A stretch of DNA of 64,000 nucleotides from Diabrotica undecimpunctata (Eukaryota; Arthropoda; Insecta; Coleoptera; Chrysomelidae). The notes below the pieces were generated by a model that saw nothing but the letters and a program-made list of their open reading frames with translations, did not search any database and was not told the origin of the DNA. Below, one piece after another: positions 33,780 to 41,877 of the stretch (its first letter is position 1; each line of letters starts with the position of its first letter). A program made the position numbers and the translations under genes. The stretch lies in NCBI RefSeq assembly GCF_040954645.1, contig NC_092804.1, positions 86,917,217 through 86,981,216 of the forward strand. The letters are read 5' to 3'.

Positions 33780-34443
33780 CCATAAGATGCTGGAATTGTG
33801 GCGAAGCAGGACACGTACGAAGTTCCTGTAAGCACCCTAGGTACGACGCAAATCAAGTAACTCACCATCAGGAAAACTAGAACGGGTCGGCCTTACGACG
33901 GGGGCAGCTTCGACCCAGAACTTTTCCAAAGACCCTCTCATACTAATAGCTTCTTTGAAATGTCGTGAAGATAGTGTATATGTAGATGGAGAAATAAATG
34001 GTAAAAAGCATACGTTGTTGGTGGATACCGGAGCGACCAGAACCATTATACGCCCGACAGTTATAAACAGCCATAAGAAACTGTTACCAACGAGGTTGCG
34101 ACTTCGGACCGCTACGGGTGAAAATGCCAACATTCATGGAGAAATCCATATACAATTAGGAATTGGAGCAGAAAAGTTCGTCCATACTGTTATAGTTGCT
34201 GACATCGAAGAGGATGTTATATTAGGAATGGACGTAATGAATACGCATGGATTCCAATTGGATTTTAAGAATAAGGTAATCAAAGTTGGTAACGAGGAAG
34301 TATTTCTTCATCCACATGATGACAACACTATGCAAGCAGCCGTTAAAGAAGATACAGTCGTGCCTGCGAGAAGTGAAACATTCATAGTAGCGCGGCTACA
34401 GGGAATTGTGGACGAAGGGACACCCGTTATGATGGAGCCTTAG
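33780..34443 (+). pseudogene. Gypsy B Gag zinc knuckle and protease
   Basis: CWNCGEAGHVRSSC is a complete CX2CX4HX4C knuckle. After a frame break the 33955-34443 frame carries LLVDTGATRTI (intact DTGA active site) and VILGMDVM (flap/ILG block). A TAG at 34441-34443 ends it, and the same frame continues afterwards into RT. Confidence 0.85.
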
Positions 34444-34488
34444 AACCATGACGACGAGGTTGGCCGAGGAATCATAATTGGAAAGGAA

Positions 34489-35640
34489 TTGGTGACTGCG
34501 GCTAAAGAAATTCCTGTGAGACTTATCAATGTCAATGACTATCCAGTAACTATCAAGAAAGAGACAAAAGTAGGAACTTATGTACCTGTGACATCCATAA
34601 TCCGTCAGACGACAACATCTGATAATTCCAACGACAAATTCGACCAAATGGTTGCAGTTGCTGGACAGTCTCTGAATCAGATTGAGAAAAGGAAATTAAG
34701 GGAATTTCTTTGGCAGTATCGTGATATTTTCGTACCGAAAGGAGGAAAGACGGCAAGAACTACCGTTGTTAAGCATAAAATTGATACTGGTAATGCTAAG
34801 CCAATTCGTCAAACAGCTCGACGATTACCACAGGCGAAAAGAGAGGAAGCTGAAACGATTGTTCAGGAAATGAAGAAAGACGGGGTGATAGAACCTTCTA
34901 CGAGCCCATGGGTCTCTCCGGTGGTCCTGGATAAGAAGAAAGACGGAACGACGAGGTTCTGTGTGGATTACCGTTTGCTGAACAACGTTACCAAGAAAGA
35001 TAGTTATCCTCTGCCTCGGATCGACGATACATTGGACACATTGGCTGGAAATAAATTGTTTTCTACTTTGGATTTGAAGTCTGGATACTGGCAGGTAGAA
35101 ATGGACCCAGTAGATAAAGAAAAGACAGCCTTCACCACAGGCTCTGGATTGTAGCAATTCAACGTTATGCCATTTGGACTCTGTAATGCTCCTGCGACAT
35201 TTGAGAGGCTTATGGAAAATGTGTTGAGAGGGTTATCTTGGAAAACATGCCTGGTTTATCTAGATAACATAATCGTCTTGGGGGGAGACATTTGAAGACC
35301 ATCTGAAGAATTTAGAAAACGTTTTTATTCGACTTAAAGCTGCCCAATTGATGTTAAACCCCAAGAAGTGCCAGCTATTTCAAGGTTAAGTCAATTATCT
35401 GGGTCATATAGTCAGTAAAGAAGGAGTGGCCGTGGATAAGGGAATAATCGATTCCATTAAGGAATGGCCAGAGCCAACTGACAAACATCAAGTGAGAAGT
35501 TTTCTTGGACTATGTACTTATTACCGGAGGTTTATTAAGAAGTTTGCAGATATCGCTAAACCATTAACGCGACTTACAGGAAGCAAGAGAATACCGCTGG
35601 GATACAGATTGCCAAAATGCCTTTGAGACCGCCCTTAAAT
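34489..35640 (+). pseudogene. Gypsy B reverse transcriptase
   Basis: In frame with the protease. Conserved blocks: DGVIEPSTSPWVSPVVLDKK, FCVDYRLLNN, FSTLDLKSGYWQVE. A TAG at 35152-35154 interrupts; then [16 protein letters not shown] and [11 protein letters not shown] follow. The active site is YLDN, so one catalytic Asp is lost. After a frameshift, SFLGLCTYYRRFIKKFADI is present up to 35.6 kb, where the frame breaks and RNase H is missing. Confidence 0.88.
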
Positions 35641-35642
35641 GG

Positions 35643-36509
35643 TTGATGCAGTTTAAGAATCCAGAGGGTCAGATAGCCAGATGGATCGAACGACTCCAAG
35701 AATACGATTTCAAGATTGAGCACCGGGCCGGAGTTAGCCACAGAAACGCTGATTCTCTTTCCAGAAGGCCATGCCCAGCAAAGTGTTCCCACTGCAACAA
35801 AACGGAATCCAAGGAAACAGCAGTGCTAAGGACAACGATGGTCAACGACGACTGGACGCCTCCTAAGATCAAGGAAGAACAAGAAAGAGATCCAGTTATA
35901 CAGAAAATTCGAAAATGGAAAGAGGAAAACTGTCGACCACCTTGGCCAGAAATATCAAACCTATGCTCAGTAGTTAAGACGTATTGGGCCCAGTGGGACT
36001 CGTTTATCATGGAAGACGGCTTGCTCAAACGAGTCCTGGAAAATGATGACGGTTCAGAGAAGAGAAGAAAGTTGGTGATCCCAAAGAGCAGAATAGTCGA
36101 AGTACTTCGTCAGTTACACGACAGTCCATCAGAAGGGCATTTTGGTGTAAAGAAAACCCTTCAGCGAATTCGGGAATGGTTTTATTGGATAAACAGTTCC
36201 GACGACGTAAAAGACTGGTGTAAGAAATGTACTATTTGTGCTACGAGTAACGGGCCTTACCGAAAAAGAAGAGCTCCTATGAGACAATATAATGTTGGAA
36301 GCCCGTTTGAAAGAATAGCTTTGGACATCGTTGGGCCATTTCCAGAAAGTCAAAATGGAGGCAAGTACATATTGGTAGTAATGGATTACTTCACTAAGTG
36401 GGTCGAGATTTACGCACTTCCAGACCAGAAGGCCGCCACCGTTGCAGATAAGTTGATCCAAGAATATATCAGCCAATTTGGAGTGCCTTTGGAGATTCAT
36501 AGTGAATAA
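35643..36509 (+). pseudogene. Gypsy B RNase H tail and integrase N-terminal half
   Basis: Begins just after the deletion with QIARWIERLQEYDFKIEHR and ADSLSRRPC (end of RNase H). Next are the zinc-binding module (EGHFGVKKTL, CKKCTICATSNG), LDIVGPFPES (first catalytic Asp) and MDYFTKWVEIYALPDQ. Stops at 36507-36509 where the second Asp block would be, then jumps by deletion. Confidence 0.88.
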
Positions 36510-36533
36510 GGCAGGAACTTCGAAAGCGATCTA

Positions 36534-36908
36534 TTGGCCTACAGATCTGCTGTTAACGAATCAACAGGCCAGACATCAGCCAAAGTCCTATTCGGACGCG
36601 AAATGCGACTACCTTGTGATCTAGAGTTTAGGTGTCGACCTGGAGAAGATGTAGCAGGTGAAGATTATGTGATCGAATTACGAAGAAGAATGGACGATGT
36701 ACATGAGTTGGTCCGTTCCCACCTTCAGATCGCTAGCGACCGAATGAAGAAACGGTACGATACACAAGCCGAAAAGGGTTGCTTTAAGAAGACAAAGTCT
36801 GGCTCTATAATCCCAAGAAGCGAAAAGGTTGTTCTCCCACATTGCAGCAGTTTTGGGAAGGTCCATAGCTCATCATGGAGAAGATCAACGATGTCATCTA
36901 CCGAATAA
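36534..36908 (+). pseudogene. Gypsy B integrase C-terminal part after deletion
   Basis: AYRSAVNESTGQTSAKVLFG and EMRLPCDLEF match the region after the integrase Glu. The block with the second Asp and the Glu has been deleted between 36.51 and 36.54 kb. A frameshift near 36.87 leads into the next frame. Confidence 0.82.
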
Positions 36909-37594
36909 GCAAGATTCCGAGGGGAAAGCCGATGATAGTACACCATAACCGGCTGGCGTCTTTCGAAGGTGACCACGACGTAGATGAAGAAGTGGAAGTA
37001 AACCAAGTCCAAGATGTGTCTGACCTCACGTTTGAGGAATTCATGGGTGCCTATGGAGGTACCGGTAAAGCAAGACATGGTGTTACCACTGAAGAAAAGC
37101 AAGATTTACTCGCGCTCCCCGATGACTACTCGCTGGCCCTTACCGTCCCGGCCAGTATCAAAGATGCACCAGGGCTGGCATCCGTCTTTCGAAGGAAGTT
37201 CGGTCGAGTTGCAGAACTTCAATGCCAAGTGCCAGCTCCTGGAAAAGCCTTGAAACTCCAAGAAGCAACACGTTACCTTTTCTACCTGGTAACAAAAGAC
37301 ACTGCCCGTGACCAACCTACCTACCGAGATGTATGGGAAGCCTTACTTCAATTGGTGGAGGAAGATGGTGGAAGTATGGTGGAGGAGATCTTTAGAGACA
37401 CCGAAGTCCAGGTGTTAGTCTGTTGCAATCCGCATAGTTACTGGTGCGGAGAGAAAACCGTCCCTTGTCATTTTTATAAAACTGGAAGTTGTAAAAGAGG
37501 GTCCAGTTGCCGATACCAGCATACCGTTCCAGTTCCAGTCCCGACAAGGTTCCAGGAGGAACCATCTTTTAAGAGGGGGGCAATGTTACGATAA
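36875..37594 (+). CDS. Gypsy B Pol C-terminal extension: macro-like domain and CCCH finger (open, 239 codons)
   Basis: Residues 1-30 end the integrase (MEKINDVIYRISK ... HHNRLA). Residues 86-145 are macro-like: SLALTVPASIKDAPGLASVF, then RRKFG, then TRYLFYLVTKD and PTYRDVWEALLQL. This follows OARD1/TARG1-type macro domains (SLAHC.S.D..MG.GIA..F...FG, then YYLITK, then PTY..L...L). The segment with the 'P.IG..L' catalytic loop is missing between residues 160 and 166, and the last helix and strand (VEEIFRDTEVQVLVCC) remain. Residues 198-216 form C-x7-C-x5-C-x3-H. The frame is open although the rest of the element is decayed. Homology calls are from pattern recognition only. Confidence 0.7.
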   Translation: MEKINDVIYRISKIPRGKPMIVHHNRLASFEGDHDVDEEVEVNQVQDVSDLTFEEFMGAYGGTGKARHGVTTEEKQDLLALPDDYSLALTVPASIKDAPGLASVFRRKFGRVAELQCQVPAPGKALKLQEATRYLFYLVTKDTARDQPTYRDVWEALLQLVEEDGGSMVEEIFRDTEVQVLVCCNPHSYWCGEKTVPCHFYKTGSCKRGSSCRYQHTVPVPVPTRFQEEPSFKRGAMLR

Positions 37595-37939
37595 TTATGG
37601 CGTTTAAAACTGTAAATATATTATGACTAATTCTGTTTTTGTTCTAGTCATTTCACTTGTTTACCAGAAACCTCAAGACCCGAATTATGATGAGTCATCT
37701 ACGACTCGAGGTTTGCAAGCAGTTGAAAAACTAGTTTCAGCCGTCGACCGCATTCTAGTCCCTTTACCGAAATACCAGTCTATTCGATGGGGTCATCGAT
37801 CCTTGTAGATAACGGCAGTTTGTGTATATAAATGTAACATTTTATTTGGAAGAACAGTTTTGAAGATTCGCGCCGCGTTTAAATTGTAACGCACGAATTA
37901 TAAATGTAGATAAATTATATATTAAGTGTAAAATAAATT

Positions 37940-37940
<1 letters not shown>
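37584..37940 (+). repeat. Gypsy B 3' LTR (end not defined)
   Basis: Starts TGTTACG after the polypurine tract. Contains a TATAAATG-like stretch at about 37828. The far end is lost in the (AT)n tract. Confidence 0.65.

Positions 37941-37995
<55 letters not shown>
37941..37995. repeat. (AT)n tract, insertion target of gypsy C
   Basis: About 27 AT units abutting the left LTR of element C. The sequence right of the other LTR also begins ATAT. Confidence 0.9.
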
Positions 37996-37999
<4 letters not shown>

Positions 38000-39146
38000 A
38001 AAAAGTTGTATTTTATTAATTTTATTTTTATTTATAATAAATGTTGTAATTTTTAAAATATGTGGTTCGTTGTTTAATTTAATATATACCTCAGCTAGCT
38101 CAATTATGTGTTCTAAGCAATCTGTCACTGTGTGACGTCGACTCTGTAGTCTCCTGGTAGAGTTCAAAAAGAAATTAAACCAAAATTTACTTTAGACTTT
38201 TGATAAATTAACCCAAATGAAGCACGTTATTTATTAATATTGAACAAATTTAATATAAACAATAAAATTCGTCTGCAACTTGGGTTGCCTTTAAAAATTT
38301 ACAAAAATAGGAATCGTATAAATCTTAATGTGGTTTAGTGTCGTGACAATAAAAATTTATTACAAAATGTGGAGACTCTCTACAAGTACCTAAAAACTAA
38401 ATAAATATTGCAACTTTATAAAGTGTTTAAATGAACTATAAAGAAAAAGAAAATGAACACTTTATTCCGCTGACTTTTAACTTGCATTCAAATATAATCA
38501 AAATTTCAAATGATCCCCAAAATTATTATCCAACCTAGTTAAGGTACGTACTATTCTATTTTTAATTTAATGATCATCAATATTTTCAATTTTTTTAAGG
38601 CCTATCGCAATTATGTTAATTCATGAATTTTAATTTTCTCAATTTAAATGACATTTCTGTACTCCAATAATAATTTATAAGTCAAATTGTTTCTCTTACT
38701 CTCTGGAACAAATTCTGGATTTCTCTGCTGTGGAAACTGTGGAAAAACTAAAATTCTAATTAGACGAGTTAAAAAACACTCCCGACCTATTCCACAGTTT
38801 CAGGGCTCCTCTTCGTCGAAAAATCCTCGTCGGCTTCCCCAAAAAACCCTCTTATCCGTTGATAACAGCAACCAACGTTCTTTTTTTTTTCGTCTTCTAT
38901 TTTTTTTAAACCATAAAACTGTCCTGTTCTGACACATTTGTCAATCCACATTAATTTCTCATAATCACTTTAATCACATATCTAATTTGGGAATTTATAA
39001 AAAAAATGTTCAGATATAAAACTTATTCTATTACAATGCTAATACAATTTATTCTTTTCATCTCCACATCATTGTAATTTCTTATTTAACAAAACCCCTA
39101 TTAATTTAGCTCCCACAGACTTGCTTGACAGTTTATTTTCTGACGT
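37996..39146 (-). repeat. Gypsy C 3' LTR (1151 bp)
   Basis: Matches 51181-52417 end to end, lacking about 86 bp after TTATCCAACCT. Confidence 0.93.
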
Positions 39147-39640
39147 TTTTTTAAAATTTCTATGTTTAAATACTTTTTAAGAATTCTTCTTTTTTTGTTC
39201 TTTTTAAGGTTTAGACGATTCACCTATACCTAGACTTTTATTAATAAGCATATCTCTTGAATATTTTTTTTTATAATTTACTCTATGACAAATACAGAAT
39301 TCTCCAAACAAAATCTACAAATCTTTCACTAATTAGATCAACTTCAGAATCAAATTTCCAAGTACTTTCCCAATTTCTTTACTTCTTTTCCTGTACTATT
39401 TATTTCTTGTACTATTTTCGTAGAAATTCATATAATTGTTCCCCTATATACTATTTCATATACTATTTCAGTATCTTTATTCATCTGTCAAATAAACGTC
39501 AAAGTGTAAATACGAACTTAAAAGTTCTCTGCATTTTAAAGTTTAATTTTAGATAGTTTTAGGTATAAACTCAAGTTAAATTACACATTTTAAAGTTCTC
39601 TGCGATTTAGGAAGTCCTAAACACAGTTACATTCTATTAC
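39147..39640. other. Gypsy C 3' non-coding region / upstream of nested LINE
   Basis: T-rich; no gene. The exact 5' border of the LINE is not defined. Confidence 0.4.
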
Positions 39641-39705
39641 TATAGTTTAATACATATATATTAGTACTAATTTAGTCGTCGAAGCGATCGTCGAAGGCTC
39701 CATTT

Positions 39706-41085
39706 ATGGAGTCTTCTAACGGGGGCGAGCCCCCCGATAAATTGCCAAGGGATCAGGATGCGATGGATGATTGCAGTTATGGTTCCCATGGATTTTTATC
39801 CCATCAGCTAGAAAACTCGATAAGTAGTCTTAATAATATTAATCATTTAAAAACCGATAAACAAATTAACTCATTAACTTCTAATGAGCCAGAAAAAAGC
39901 AGACCTGTATATTTATATGATAAAACTGATTTAGGGCCATTTCACATTTTTATTGAAAACAATGATAAAAATTTTACAGGCAAATTAAATGCAGTTAAGA
40001 TAGGTGAAATATTATTTACCGTACACCCAGAAATTGATAATTATATTAAAAAAATTGATTCAATTGGACGCAATCGGATTAGGATAACATTTAAAAACTA
40101 TGCTAGTGCAAATACCTTAATTACTTCCAAATTGCTTATTCAAAAAAATCTAATTGCATATATTCCGAAATTTCAATTATTTAAATTAGGTGTAGTTAGG
40201 GATATAGAATCAGATATATCAGAAGAATATCTCAAAGATAAAATAAAAGAATTTGATCACCATTGTAAATTCTCGGTGGATTATGTAAAAAGAATAAAGA
40301 GAAAAATAGTAACAGATAATAAAGTAGTTTTTAAACCTACAAAATCGGTAATTGTATCATTCAAATGTCAAAGTTTACCAAAATATATCGTAATTAACCA
40401 TGTTTTACATAATGTAGAAAAATACCAACAAAAAGTAATTATTTGCTACAACTGTTATAGGTATGGACACATGAGTAAGCAGTGTAAAAGCAATCCTAGA
40501 TGTCTTAAATGTCATGAGTCTCACCCTTCCGATTCTTGTTCTTTATCATCCTTTAATAAAAAATGTCTCTCCTGTGAAGGTGAACACTTCACTAATGAAT
40601 GGGAGATATGTCCAGAATTCGACCGTCAAAAAAAAATAAAACATTACATGTCTGAAAACAGCTTGTCTTTCAAAGAAACGCTTAAATTATTTCCTAAAGT
40701 AACCTATGCATCGATAACAGCTAATAATTCCTCAATAAATTCACATCAAATTCCAATTATGAACTCTCCATCCTTTTCATATTCCTCTACTCAATTGTCC
40801 ACACCCCCCTCACCCCCCAATCAGCTCGCCCTTCCTACAGTTTCAAACAGATATACAATAATAAAACCTCCAAAATCCAAACGACCCCTCCCTTCCTCAC
40901 AAGACCCAATAGCAATAGAACATCAAAAAATAATAAAGTTAAACCCCATGTCCACCAGACCTGGCGGCATTTTCAATTCATCTTCTTATCAATCTACATT
41001 TAATACAGAACAAGGATCCAAAGTACATGAATCTCCTAAAGAATTAACAGAACTAATATCAAATAAAGTATTATTTCTAATATGA
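39706..41085 (+). CDS. LINE ORF1 protein (nucleic-acid binding, zinc knuckles)
   Basis: 459 codons, intact. The middle part (GPFHIFIENND ... KLNAVKIGEIL ... RIRITFKNYASANTL) looks like an RRM-type fold. From residue 247 there is CYNCYRYGHMSKQC (CX2CX4HX4C), then CLKCHESHPSDSC and CLSCEGEHF, i.e. three clustered knuckles as in I/Jockey ORF1 proteins. A Pro/Ser-rich tail follows. The expected role is binding element RNA and chaperoning it in the cytoplasm and at the target. The ATG at 39706 is preceded by the leader sequence and is taken as the start. Confidence 0.88.
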   Translation: MESSNGGEPPDKLPRDQDAMDDCSYGSHGFLSHQLENSISSLNNINHLKTDKQINSLTSNEPEKSRPVYLYDKTDLGPFHIFIENNDKNFTGKLNAVKIGEILFTVHPEIDNYIKKIDSIGRNRIRITFKNYASANTLITSKLLIQKNLIAYIPKFQLFKLGVVRDIESDISEEYLKDKIKEFDHHCKFSVDYVKRIKRKIVTDNKVVFKPTKSVIVSFKCQSLPKYIVINHVLHNVEKYQQKVIICYNCYRYGHMSKQCKSNPRCLKCHESHPSDSCSLSSFNKKCLSCEGEHFTNEWEICPEFDRQKKIKHYMSENSLSFKETLKLFPKVTYASITANNSSINSHQIPIMNSPSFSYSSTQLSTPPSPPNQLALPTVSNRYTIIKPPKSKRPLPSSQDPIAIEHQKIIKLNPMSTRPGGIFNSSSYQSTFNTEQGSKVHESPKELTELISNKVLFLI

Positions 41086-41166
41086 ATCACAAAAATTTTG
41101 AAATCCCAGAAAAATCAGTTTTAATAAATTTAATTCAAACAGTTTTAAGTTCTCTCTCATATAATA

Positions 41167-41877
41167 ATGAATAGTTTGGTAATTTGTCAATGGAATTGTA
41201 GATCGGCTAACTCTAATAGAGAAAATCTTCTCCACCTACTAGAAGACCAGAAAGTTGATATCGCATTATTATCAGAAACTAGATTTAAACCAGAAAAGTA
41301 TATTAACTTTCATGGATATAATATTGTCAGAGACGACCGCTTTTCAGCAACTGTCGGTGGTGGCTCGGCAATTTTAATAAACTCAAATCTGTATTATGAG
41401 GAAGTCACCATGAAAGTCGAATTATTAAACATCAATAAAGTAGCAATTAAAATGAAGTTTAAATCATTCACTGTCACATTTATATCGATGTATGTTCCCC
41501 CAGGAGAAAAGCTATCGTTACAACAGTGGAACAATTTCATAACATCTATAGAAAGACCGTTCATAATAGGAGGCGACTTTAATGCTCATCACATTGCCTG
41601 GGGCTTGGACAATCACACAGATATAAAAGGCAAAATCTTAATGGACTGTATAGATGATAATAATTTGATATACAAAAATGATGGCTCTCCTACTTTCTTT
41701 AGGAACTTTTCGAAATCGGCAATAGATCTGACCATTTGTACTCCTGACTTAAGTCATCTGATCACTTGGAAAACACTTCAAGACCTATTCGGTTCAGACC
41801 ATGCACCTATAAGGATCGAATTAGAGGATCAACCAATTCATATATATATAATCCGTATTCACAAAAGTGGAATTTAA
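41167..41877 (+). CDS. LINE ORF2, endonuclease part (ends at a frameshift)
   Basis: An APE-type endonuclease: ICQWNCRSAN (catalytic Asn), DIALLSETRF (catalytic Glu), FISMYVPPG, FIIGGDFNAHHIAW (catalytic Asp/Asn) and GSDHAPI (catalytic Asp/His). All key blocks are present. The frame then runs through a short TA-run at about 41838-41853 into a stop at 41877, while the RT part continues in another frame from just there. So one copy-number change in the TA-run disables ORF2. Confidence 0.9.
   Translation: MNSLVICQWNCRSANSNRENLLHLLEDQKVDIALLSETRFKPEKYINFHGYNIVRDDRFSATVGGGSAILINSNLYYEEVTMKVELLNINKVAIKMKFKSFTVTFISMYVPPGEKLSLQQWNNFITSIERPFIIGGDFNAHHIAWGLDNHTDIKGKILMDCIDDNNLIYKNDGSPTFFRNFSKSAIDLTICTPDLSHLITWKTLQDLFGSDHAPIRIELEDQPIHIYIIRIHKSGI

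Larger units (their letters stand above)
33735..37940 (+). mobile_element. Ty3/gypsy LTR retrotransposon B, 5'-truncated, same family as A
   Basis: It starts inside Gag (zinc knuckle at 33791-33832) and ends in a 3' LTR beginning TGTTACG at 37584, preceded by the polypurine tract AAGAGGGGGGCA. The order is the same as in A: protease, RT, integrase, macro-like and CCCH tail. No 5' LTR is seen. RNase H and part of the integrase core are deleted. Its LTR or 3' flank runs into an (AT)n tract at 37941 that received element C. Confidence 0.88.

Noticed and set aside
34825..36500. Long minus-strand frames opposite gypsy B
   Set aside because: Antisense shadows of RT and integrase, with no family resemblance of their own.
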